A stretch of 6,329 nucleotides of DNA from an uncultured Succinatimonas sp. (GTDB lineage: Bacteria > Pseudomonadota > Gammaproteobacteria > Enterobacterales > Succinivibrionaceae), in assembly GCA_937896115.1 (NCBI GenBank), contig CALBLB010000053.1, forward strand, positions 1 to 6,329, given 5' to 3'. The notes under the pieces are model-generated. The model saw nothing but the letters and a program-made list of their open reading frames with translations, had not been told where the DNA came from and made no database searches. Position 1 is the first letter of the stretch. Every line of letters starts with the position of its first letter. Positions 1 through 6,329 of the stretch are shown here, in pieces. The translations under genes and the position numbers were made by a program.

Positions 1-1293
1 GCCGCGGTTGTCAGTTTCAAGGCCGAACTCTTGGGCAAGAGAAGGGGACGGGTGTGAATAACCCATGGCGATCAGGGCAACGTCGGCATCCATGGCGCCT
101 TCGGTTCCTGCTATGCCTTCAAAGTGGTGACCTTTGCCCCAGCGTACTTTTTGAGTAGTGATCCCGCAAAGTTTCCCGTTTTTACCTACAAATGCAGTGG
201 TGTTGGTTGAGAACAGTCTTACGCATCCTTCTTTTTGAGAAGGAGAGGTACGCTTGATGCGTCTCCATTCAGGCCAGGTACTGAAAACGTCGACGGTCTC
301 AGGAAGTTCGTCGTGGTAGTCAAGTTGGGTTACGCATTTGGCTCCTTTGCGTATGGCAGTACCGATGCAATCAGAAGCTGTTTCACCGCCGCCTATTACC
401 ACCACGTTCTTTCCTGCAACATCGATTGTGTTTTCATTAGCACCCTGAATTTCAAGATTTTGGGAAATGAGAAAATCCAAGGCGTAATGAATACCCTTAA
501 GTTCGCGCCCCGGGATCTTAAGATCGCGCGGTACTTCAGAGCCAGGGCACAGAACTACGGCACTGTATTTTTCCAAAAGTTCTTTGCCGCTGATGCTTTC
601 TTTGGCGTTGCAGAACACTCCGCTGCTTTGATTTTCAGGAGAGCCTACCAAAACCCCCGTTTTGAACGTTATGCCCTCTGATTCCATCACGCTCAGGCGT
701 CTGTCCAGGATCTCTTTGGGCAGTTTGAAATCGGGGATACCGTAACGTAAAAGGCCGCCTGCTTTGTCGTTTTTCTCGTACACGGTAACATTGTGTCCGC
801 GTTGAGACAAAGCCTGAGCACAGGCCAAGGCTGCAGGACCTGAACCTACGATGGCAACTTTTTTGAAGCTACGGTGAGTTGACGGCTCTGCGTGGATAAG
901 GCCGTGCTCAAAAGCATATTCGGCTATCTTGCGCTCTATTGATTTGATGCCTACGGCCTGACGATGAATGCTAAGAGTACAGCCTTCCTCGCAAAGAGCC
1001 GGGCATAACCTGCCCGTGAACTCAGGGAAGCTGTTGGTACTTTGCAGTACGTTCAAAGCCTTGCGATATTCTCCGCGGCAGACGAAATCATTGAAATCGG
1101 GAATGCAATTGTGCAAGGGACACTGGTGCATGCAAAAAGGCGTGCCGCAGTCCATGCAACGCCCGGCTTGGATCATCGCATCGTGATCAGAAAGCGTGGC
1201 GTAGTATTCCTTGAAATTCAAAATGCGCTCGGCTACTGGGGTGATAGCTGGCTCAATGCGCTCGTAATCGAGAAAACCTCTTTCAAATCCCAT
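1..1293 (-). CDS. gltD: Glutamate synthase (NADPH) small/beta subunit, partial (C-terminus missing)
   Basis: This subunit oxidises NADPH at an FAD site and passes electrons through iron-sulfur clusters to GltB, in the cytoplasm. The frame is open for all 431 codons from the ATG at 1293 to the window edge. Family members are about 470-490 residues, so a few dozen C-terminal residues, including the last FAD-binding segment, lie outside. The N-terminus (GFERGFLDYERIEP) is typical of the family. Cluster-ligand cysteines occur at C46, C49, C54, C58 (CMDCGTPFCMHQC) and at C97, C101, C105 (LCPALCEEGC). The FAD dinucleotide fold begins at VAIVGSGPAAL (residues 146-156), followed by GGLLRYGIPDFKLP (179-192). 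The NADPH fold is VVVIGGGETASD (297-308). The third glycine of the FAD motif is alanine (A155). The start is one base after the gltB stop and has a strong ribosome binding site. GltD-like subunits also occur in other oxidoreductases, but the adjacent gltB settles the identity. Confidence 0.96.
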   Translation of the reverse strand, partial: MGFERGFLDYERIEPAITPVAERILNFKEYYATLSDHDAMIQAGRCMDCGTPFCMHQCPLHNCIPDFNDFVCRGEYRKALNVLQSTNSFPEFTGRLCPALCEEGCTLSIHRQAVGIKSIERKIAEYAFEHGLIHAEPSTHRSFKKVAIVGSGPAALACAQALSQRGHNVTVYEKNDKAGGLLRYGIPDFKLPKEILDRRLSVMESEGITFKTGVLVGSPENQSSGVFCNAKESISGKELLEKYSAVVLCPGSEVPRDLKIPGRELKGIHYALDFLISQNLEIQGANENTIDVAGKNVVVIGGGETASDCIGTAIRKGAKCVTQLDYHDELPETVDVFSTWPEWRRIKRTSPSQKEGCVRLFSTNTTAFVGKNGKLCGITTQKVRWGKGHHFEGIAGTEGAMDADVALIAMGYSHPSPSLAQEFGLETDNRG

Positions 1294-1294
1294 T

Positions 1295-4200
1295 TTATTT
1301 AGCCTCCTGCATTGCTTGAAGGGCGTGATAATACTCAGAGGGGAAGACCTTTACGAAACGGCCAAGTTCCGAGTCGAAGTTTTTAAGAATGTGCTCGGCT
1401 ATCGGGCTTGCAGTAAGCTTTAAGTGTTTTTCGAGCAATGCTTTGATGATCTTCTCGTCGCTTAATCCCTCATGCAGAGGTACGCGCGGATCGGCAGCGT
1501 TGGCGGCAACCACGTTGGAAATTAAGAAATTCTCATTGGCAAGACGTGAACGGAAGGTGTTGTCCTCGTCATAGACATAGGCTATGCCGCCTGACATGCC
1601 GGCGCCGAAATTGCGTCCGGTACGGCCAAGGATGAGTACGGTACCGCCGGTCATATATTCACAACCGTGATCGCCTACGCCTTCACATACTGCAGAAGCT
1701 CCTGAGTTTCTTACGCAGAAACGTTCGCCGGTAACCCCGGAGAGATAAACCTCACCTGTGGTAGCACCGTAAAGGCAGGTATTGCCGGCAATAATATTGG
1801 CTCTGCGATCGCCTGAGAATACCTCGTACGGGGAGACGGCGATAATACCGCCTGACAGGCCCTTGCCCACATAGTCGTTGGCCTCGCCGGTAAGTTTCAA
1901 GGTCACGCCTTTCTTTAAGAAAGCACCCAGAGACTGACCTGCGGTTCCGCGTAACTGCAGAGTGATGAAATTATCTGCAAAAGTTTTGGACAACGAAGCC
2001 AGATATCCTGATACCAGGGTACCTACCGAGCGGTTTACGTTTTTAACTTCCGACTCTATGGTAACGGCTTTGCCGCTGCGGACGGCTTCTTTTACCGTAT
2101 CCATAAAGCGATTGTCCAAAGCCTTCTCAAGTCCGTGATCCTGAGAAGTGGAGTGATGTGCAGGCTCTTTTGCAAGCAGAGGATCTTTGAAGAAGATGCG
2201 GGTGAACGAGAGTTTGTTGGCTTTTTCAAACTGAGGCTCGTCAAGCTTTATCAGGAGATCGCTGCGACCTATCATTTCATCGAAGGTACGGAAGCCCAAC
2301 ACGGCCATAAGTTCACGCACTTCGCGGGCTACAAAGTGGAAATAGTTCTCCACCTGCTCGGGAGTGCCGACAAATTGCGCACGCAATTGCGGATCCTGTG
2401 TAGCAATACCTGCAGGGCAGGTGTTCTTTTGGCACTTTCTCATCATGGTACAGCCGAGGCATACCAAAGGAGCAGTACCGAATCCGAATTCGTCGGCACC
2501 TAACAATGCACCTATGATCACGTCACGACCGGTTTTTATCTGTCCGTCAACTTGCAAAGTCACGCGTGAGCGCAGACGGTTCATTACCAGAGTCTGTTGA
2601 ACGTCGGCAAGTCCAGTTTCCCATGCAGAGCCTGCGTATTTCATGGAAGACGCAGGAGCAGCTCCCGTTCCGCCGTCGTGACCTGAGATCACGATGTGAT
2701 CGGCTTTACATTTGGCAACACCGGCTGCAACCGTACCTATGCCTACTTCCGACACCAGTTTTACCGAGATCCCGGCTTTAGGATTGGCAAGTTTCAAATC
2801 AAAGATAAGCTGAGCCAGATCTTCAATTGAATAGATGTCGTGATGAGGCGGAGGGGAAATAAGTCCTATACCGGGCAGAGAGTGTCTTAATTTGCCTATA
2901 TAGGCTGAGACTTTGTGCCCAGGCAGCTGTCCGCCTTCACCTGGTTTTGCACCCTGAGCCATTTTTATTTGGATCATGTCGGCATGGGCCAGGTAATCTG
3001 CGGTAACGCCGAAACGTCCTGAAGCTACCTGACGAACCTTTGATCTCAGGCTGTCACCTTTTTTAAGCTGGATGTCTTTGACTACGGCATCTCCCAATAC
3101 GGCTTTTAAGGTGGTGTCTTTGGTGATCACGGCATCGCGATCGGGATCCTCACCGCCTTCGCCTGAATTGGACATAGAGCCAAGACGGTTCATGGCAATT
3201 GCCAAAGCCGTGTGAGCTTCTGTGGAAATTGCTCCCATTGACATAGCCGATGAGGCAAAGCGGTGAATGATGCTCTCTTCGCTTTCAACCTCGTCAAGAG
3301 GAACTGCCTTAGTAGGTTTGAAGCCGAACATGCCGCGCAAAGTCATAAGACGTTTTGACTGATCGTTTATTTCCTTTGCGTATTGTTTGTAGAGATCGTA
3401 GTTGCCGGTGCGTACGGCGCGCTGCAGAGAAACCACGGCTTCCGGGGTCCACATATGCTCTTCACCGCCGTATCTCCAGTTGAGATCCCCTCCTGAGGAT
3501 AAGGACAAATCGGCGCGATTTAAACGGTTGAAAGCCTGAGTGTGGATCTTAACGGCTTCATCGGCTATATCGAACAGTCCTACTCCGCCTACCTGAGTTG
3601 AAGTGTTCTTAAAGTAGGTGTCGACAAATTCCTGAGACAAACCTATGGCTTCGAAGATCTGAGCTCCGGTGTAGGACATGTAAGTGGAAATGCCCATCTT
3701 TGACATGGTCTTATAGAGACCTGCATCGATGGCGTGCACGTAGTTTGCAAGGTATTCGCGTTCCTGCTCAGGACCCTGGGCCAAGGATTTGACCACCGCA
3801 AAGGCTGCATAAGGGTTGACGGCTTCGGCGCCGTAACCGCCCAAGAGTGCAAACTGATGTACGGTGCGGGCAGAGCCTGTTTCCACTACCAAACCGGTTG
3901 AGGTTCTAAGTCCGTGGCGTACCAGACATTGGTGAACGGCGGAAGTAGCCAAAAGTGCGGGGATTGCAAGACGTTTTTCACTGACGCGGCGGTCGGTGAT
4001 AATGAGGATGTTTTTACCTGATTTTACGGCATCAACAGCGGCAGCCATAATGGACGCAAGACGTGCTTCGATACCGTCTTTTCCCCAACTTAAAGGGTAG
4101 GTGATATCAAGTTCCTGAGAGCGGAATTTTGAGCCCGTAAAAGCATCGATATTACGGATCTTTTCCATATCGGCATCGCTTAACACCGGTTGCGATACTT

Positions 4201-5881
4201 CAAGTCGTACCGGAGGGTTGTTATCCATGATGTTCAGCAGATCAGGACGCGGGCCGATGAATGAGACCAGCGAAGTTACCATGGCTTCGCGAATAGGATC
4301 GATAGGAGGATTGGTAACCTGAGCAAAAAGCTGGCGGAAATAATCGTAAAGCTGACGCGGTTTTTTAGACAGCACGGCCAAAGGAGCATCATTGCCCATG
4401 GACAATACCGGTTCTTTTCCGTTAACCGCTTTGGGTTTTATCAGACGCTCGACATCTTCGCGGGTATAACCGAACACGCCCATCAGAGCTTTTAAGTTAA
4501 GGTTAAGCGGCAGACGTTCGGGCTCTTCTTTGATATCGGACAGACGGATACGTACTTTTTCAATCCATTCAGGATAAGGACGGGCGGTGGCAAGAGAATT
4601 CTTGATTTCAGAATCGTCGATGATGCGTCCCTGCTCCGTATCGATGAGCAACATGCGCCCGGGCTCAAGTCTCCAGTGTCTTAACACGCGTTTTTCGTCG
4701 ATGTTGAGAACACCTGCTTCAGAAGCCATGACCACGAGATCGTCTTTGGTGATGAGATAACGGGCAGGTCTAAGTCCGTTTCTGTCCAAAGTGGCTCCCA
4801 CCTGGCGTCCGTCGGTAAAGGCTACGGCAGCAGGACCGTCCCAAGGCTCCATCATGGCAGCGTAGTATTCATAAAAGGCACGCAGCTTAGGATCCATGAG
4901 TTTGTCTTTTTCCCAGGCAGAAGGGATCATCATCATGGCAGCCTGAGCCAGTGAATAGCCTGACATGGTCAAAAGTTCGAAAACGTTGTCAAACGAAGCC
5001 GAGTCAGACTGTCCTTGGAAGATGAGCGGCCAGAGTTTTTCCAAATCATTTCCGAACACCGGAGAGCTGATGTGCTTTTCACGGGCACGGATCCAGTTGA
5101 AATTGCCGCGCAACGTGTTGATTTCTCCGTTGTGGGCGATCATGCGGAATGGATGAGCCAAAGACCACTGAGGGAAAGTATTGGTGGAGAAACGCTGATG
5201 AATGAGGGCGATTGCAGATATGCAACGGGAGTCTTGCAGATCTTTATAGTACTCACCTATCTGCTTTGCCAGTAGTTGTCCTTTGTAGACTATGGTACGT
5301 GCAGAAAGCGAGGGAATGTAGAATTCTTTGCAGTGTTTTAAATGCAGGTTGTCTATGGCAATTGAGCAGCGTTTTCTGATGATGTAGAGTTTGCGCTCCA
5401 AGGCATCGGTTACCAAAACATCGGGACTGTGCCCTATGAAGATTTGGCGTATAACCGGCTCTTTTTCACGTACAACCGGAGAAATGGGGATCTCCTCATC
5501 TACGGGGACATCTCGCCATCCTAACAGTACCTGACCTTCGGCGGCTACGGCTCGCTCTATTTCTTCTTGACAGGCGTGACGTGAGGCTTCTTCCTGAGGA
5601 AGAAATACCATGCCGACGCCGTATTCGCCTGAAGGCGGGAGAGTGACGCCCTGACGTCTCATGTCGTCACGGAAGAGTTGATCGGGAATTTGGATGAGTA
5701 TGCCGGCGCCGTCGCCCTGAAGAGGATCGGCTCCAACCGCACCGCGGTGAGTCAGATTCTTGAGCACTTCCAGAGCCTGAGAGACCAGACTGTGGCTCTT
5801 CTGTCCCTTGATATGTGCGATGAAGCCGACGCCGCAGGCGTCATGTTCGTATTCGCTGCGATAAAGGCCTTGCTGTGCCAT
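1295..5881 (-). CDS. gltB: Glutamate synthase (NADPH) large/alpha subunit, complete
   Basis: GltB hydrolyses glutamine, channels the ammonia internally and aminates 2-oxoglutarate, using electrons supplied by GltD. The length, 1528 residues, fits bacterial large subunits (about 1480-1580). Domains in order: a class II glutamine amidotransferase at about 16-430, with nucleophile Cys16 in EHDACGVGF, then RFSTNT (230-235) and AHNGEINT (249-256); a central domain at about 460-750; an FMN-binding synthase barrel at about 800-1200, with SNSGEGGEDP (904-913), GAKPGEGGQLPG (977-988) and SGHDGGTGA (1066-1074); the 3Fe-4S ligands Cys1144, Cys1150 and Cys1155 (C-x5-C-x4-C); and a C-terminal glycine-repeat (GXGXG) beta-helix at about 1270-1460, including GAGMSGGIAYV. 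Residues 1-15 match the short propeptide that the family removes to expose the catalytic cysteine. No frameshift or internal stop is seen. The ATG at 5881 is supported by a ribosome binding site, and no start codon precedes it in frame nearby. Confidence 0.98.
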   Translation of the reverse strand: MAQQGLYRSEYEHDACGVGFIAHIKGQKSHSLVSQALEVLKNLTHRGAVGADPLQGDGAGILIQIPDQLFRDDMRRQGVTLPPSGEYGVGMVFLPQEEASRHACQEEIERAVAAEGQVLLGWRDVPVDEEIPISPVVREKEPVIRQIFIGHSPDVLVTDALERKLYIIRKRCSIAIDNLHLKHCKEFYIPSLSARTIVYKGQLLAKQIGEYYKDLQDSRCISAIALIHQRFSTNTFPQWSLAHPFRMIAHNGEINTLRGNFNWIRAREKHISSPVFGNDLEKLWPLIFQGQSDSASFDNVFELLTMSGYSLAQAAMMMIPSAWEKDKLMDPKLRAFYEYYAAMMEPWDGPAAVAFTDGRQVGATLDRNGLRPARYLITKDDLVVMASEAGVLNIDEKRVLRHWRLEPGRMLLIDTEQGRIIDDSEIKNSLATARPYPEWIEKVRIRLSDIKEEPERLPLNLNLKALMGVFGYTREDVERLIKPKAVNGKEPVLSMGNDAPLAVLSKKPRQLYDYFRQLFAQVTNPPIDPIREAMVTSLVSFIGPRPDLLNIMDNNPPVRLEVSQPVLSDADMEKIRNIDAFTGSKFRSQELDITYPLSWGKDGIEARLASIMAAAVDAVKSGKNILIITDRRVSEKRLAIPALLATSAVHQCLVRHGLRTSTGLVVETGSARTVHQFALLGGYGAEAVNPYAAFAVVKSLAQGPEQEREYLANYVHAIDAGLYKTMSKMGISTYMSYTGAQIFEAIGLSQEFVDTYFKNTSTQVGGVGLFDIADEAVKIHTQAFNRLNRADLSLSSGGDLNWRYGGEEHMWTPEAVVSLQRAVRTGNYDLYKQYAKEINDQSKRLMTLRGMFGFKPTKAVPLDEVESEESIIHRFASSAMSMGAISTEAHTALAIAMNRLGSMSNSGEGGEDPDRDAVITKDTTLKAVLGDAVVKDIQLKKGDSLRSKVRQVASGRFGVTADYLAHADMIQIKMAQGAKPGEGGQLPGHKVSAYIGKLRHSLPGIGLISPPPHHDIYSIEDLAQLIFDLKLANPKAGISVKLVSEVGIGTVAAGVAKCKADHIVISGHDGGTGAAPASSMKYAGSAWETGLADVQQTLVMNRLRSRVTLQVDGQIKTGRDVIIGALLGADEFGFGTAPLVCLGCTMMRKCQKNTCPAGIATQDPQLRAQFVGTPEQVENYFHFVAREVRELMAVLGFRTFDEMIGRSDLLIKLDEPQFEKANKLSFTRIFFKDPLLAKEPAHHSTSQDHGLEKALDNRFMDTVKEAVRSGKAVTIESEVKNVNRSVGTLVSGYLASLSKTFADNFITLQLRGTAGQSLGAFLKKGVTLKLTGEANDYVGKGLSGGIIAVSPYEVFSGDRRANIIAGNTCLYGATTGEVYLSGVTGERFCVRNSGASAVCEGVGDHGCEYMTGGTVLILGRTGRNFGAGMSGGIAYVYDEDNTFRSRLANENFLISNVVAANAADPRVPLHEGLSDEKIIKALLEKHLKLTASPIAEHILKNFDSELGRFVKVFPSEYYHALQAMQEAK
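1303..1308 (-). promoter_or_regulatory. Ribosome binding site of gltD, inside the end of gltB
   Basis: On the minus strand this is a full AGGAGG, nine bases before the gltD ATG at 1293. It is encoded within the last codons of gltB (residues M-Q-E-A near the C-terminus). The gltB stop TAA is separated from the gltD ATG by a single A. This arrangement supports the chosen gltD start and suggests that ribosomes finishing gltB re-initiate on gltD, which would help keep the two subunits in balance. Confidence 0.85.
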
Positions 5882-5887
5882 AGTATT

Positions 5888-5892
5888 ACCTG
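5888..5892 (-). promoter_or_regulatory. Ribosome binding site of gltB
   Basis: The minus strand reads CAGGT here, ending five to six bases before the gltB ATG at 5881. It is a moderate match, clearly weaker than the AGGAGG in front of gltD. Together with the absence of an upstream in-frame start, it fixes the gltB start. Confidence 0.6.
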
Positions 5893-5922
5893 TTTTAGTG
5901 CATTTTGAACTGCAGGGGTAGA

Positions 5923-5944
5923 ACGGGTCCCTTGCGGGACCCGT
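5923..5944. terminator. Perfect 9-bp hairpin in the glnA-gltB gap (terminator-like)
   Basis: The arms ACGGGTCCC and GGGACCCGT pair perfectly around a four-base loop. In the RNA of the genes (minus strand) the loop is GCAA, a stable GNRA tetraloop closed by a C-G pair. In that direction the stem is followed by TCTACCCC, which is not a real U-tract, so full intrinsic termination of glnA is doubtful. In the plus direction the stem is followed by ATATTTTATTTAAATTTTT, a T-rich tail more like a terminator, yet no plus-strand gene ends here. It may be a leaky glnA terminator, an mRNA processing or stability hairpin in the gltB leader, or a block on antisense transcription. The stem is certain; its role is not. 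Confidence 0.55.
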
Positions 5945-5946
5945 AT

Positions 5947-5975
5947 ATTTTATTTAAATTTTTATTTATAATCAG
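5947..5975 (-). promoter_or_regulatory. Weak sigma70-type promoter candidate for gltBD
   Basis: On the minus strand a TAAAAT (5952-5947, five of six to TATAAT) lies 17 bases after CTGATT (5975-5970, three of six to TTGACA). The spacer is very AT-rich. Transcription would start near 5940, inside the 5' arm of the hairpin at 5923-5944. AT-rich DNA yields such matches by chance, so this is only a candidate for gltBD expression separate from glnA. I saw no clear sigma54 (GG-N10-GC) site in the gap. Confidence 0.25.
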
Positions 5976-5990
5976 TATATTAGCTGATTA
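5969..5990. repeat. Perfect 7-bp inverted repeat overlapping the glnA stop codon
   Basis: TAATCAG and CTGATTA are exact reverse complements separated by eight bases. One arm includes the glnA stop codon TAA. The stem is AT-rich and so only modestly stable as RNA, and no T-run follows it in the glnA direction. It could be a 3' end hairpin of glnA or a symmetric protein-binding site, since it overlaps the -35 element of the candidate gltB promoter. The symmetry is seen directly; any function is inference. Confidence 0.45.
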
Positions 5991-6329
5991 AAGAGCATAG
6001 TAGAGCTCGAACTCGGCAGGATGCGGAGTGGAGCGTACTTTGGTATCTTCCTCAACCTTCAAGTCGATGAAGGATTGGATGAAGTCTTCACTGAATACTC
6101 CGCCTTCAAGCAGGTAGTCGTGATCTGCTTCCAAGGATTTGAGAGCTTCTTCCAAGGAAGTGCACACCTGAGGAATGGCGGCAGCTTCTTCTGCAGGCAG
6201 ATCATAGAGGTTCTTATCCATAGGATCGCCCGGCTCAATATGATTCTTGATACCGTCAAGACCTGCCATCAGCATGGCTGCGAAGGCCAGATAAGGATTG
6301 GCGGTGCAATCGGGGAAACGAACCTCGAT
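5988..6329 (-). CDS. glnA: Glutamine synthetase type I, C-terminal part
   Basis: Glutamine synthetase condenses glutamate and ammonia with ATP in a cytoplasmic dodecamer. The last 113 codons are present; the frame is open to the right edge, so the ATG at 6275 is an internal methionine and not the start. The family is about 470 residues, so roughly three quarters of the gene lies outside. Landmarks are IEVRFPD at the edge, NPYLAFAAMLMAGLDGI, MDKNLYDLPAEEA, and the C-terminus TPHPAEFELYYAL. The tyrosine in NLYDLP (codon 6206-6204) aligns with the adenylylated Tyr397 of E. coli GlnA. This marks the GSI-beta form, normally switched off by the adenylyltransferase GlnE when nitrogen is plentiful. 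It lies directly upstream of gltB on the same strand with a 106-base gap, and no ntrB or ntrC gene follows it. Confidence 0.97.
   Translation of the reverse strand: MEVRFPDCTANPYLAFAAMLMAGLDGIKNHIEPGDPMDKNLYDLPAEEAAAIPQVCTSLEEALKSLEADHDYLLEGGVFSEDFIQSFIDLKVEEDTKVRSTPHPAEFELYYAL

Noticed and set aside
235..681. 148-codon open frame on the plus strand
   Set aside because: It lies wholly antisense to gltD, whose protein sequence is clearly conserved on the other strand. No recognisable domain or good ribosome binding site was seen.
968..1302. Two overlapping plus-strand open frames (72 and 86 codons)
   Set aside because: They are antisense to the cysteine-rich N-terminus of gltD and the end of gltB and have no family-like content.
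2135..2781. Cluster of plus-strand open frames within gltB
   Set aside because: They are antisense shadows of the FMN and iron-sulfur region of gltB, which is intact and conserved.
3643..3852. 69-codon minus-strand frame inside gltB
   Set aside because: It is an out-of-frame reading of gltB on the same strand, with no independent start signal or domain.
4965..5908. Plus-strand open frames of 63, 86 and 76 codons
   Set aside because: They are antisense to the amidotransferase domain of gltB; the last only spills slightly into the intergenic gap.
5952..5959. Palindrome ATTTAAAT in the AT-rich part of the gap
   Set aside because: It is only eight bases in very AT-rich DNA and the symmetry does not extend, so it is expected by chance.
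6059..6259. 66-codon minus-strand frame overlapping glnA
   Set aside because: It is an out-of-frame reading of the conserved glnA C-terminus.
1..6329. The hexamer CCTGAG appears unusually often on the plus strand (well over a dozen times) and far less often as CTCAGG
   Set aside because: I checked the reading phase of most copies in gltB. They fall as NCT-CAG-G (Ala, Ser, Thr or Pro followed by Gln) or as TCA-GG (Ser-Gly). Codon preference on one coding strand explains both the number and the orientation, so an uptake or chromosome-orientation motif is not needed.

Overview
The window holds nitrogen-assimilation genes, all on the minus strand and read from right to left: the 3' end of glnA (glutamine synthetase), a complete gltB (glutamate synthase large subunit) and gltD (glutamate synthase small subunit), which runs off the left edge. 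Together they form the GS-GOGAT cycle. GlnA makes glutamine from glutamate and ammonia using ATP. GltB and GltD then transfer the glutamine amide to 2-oxoglutarate with NADPH electrons, giving two glutamates.

The organism looks like a proteobacterium. GlnA is the GSI-beta type, with the tyrosine adenylylation motif NLYDLP. From memory, GltB and GltD resemble betaproteobacterial (Burkholderiales-like) proteins more than those of E. coli. Base composition looks close to balanced, lower than most free-living Burkholderiales, so a host-associated member such as a Sutterellaceae-like gut bacterium is plausible. This placement is inference and no search was run.

Layout: positions 1-1293 are gltD without its last few dozen codons. 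One base separates it from gltB (1295-5881, 1528 residues), and the gltD ribosome binding site lies inside the end of gltB, so the two are almost certainly co-transcribed and translationally coupled. A 106-base gap (5882-5987) follows. It holds the gltB ribosome binding site, a perfect 9-bp hairpin, an AT-rich stretch with a weak promoter candidate, and a second inverted repeat that overlaps the glnA stop codon. Positions 5988-6329 are the last 113 codons of glnA.

I found no mobile element, CRISPR array, RNA gene or defence-like cassette, and no sign of an undescribed system. Open frames on the plus strand are antisense shadows of the three conserved genes. The points worth a second look are the glnA-gltB junction, the direct glnA-gltB-gltD linkage, and a few residue changes in GltD and GltB.
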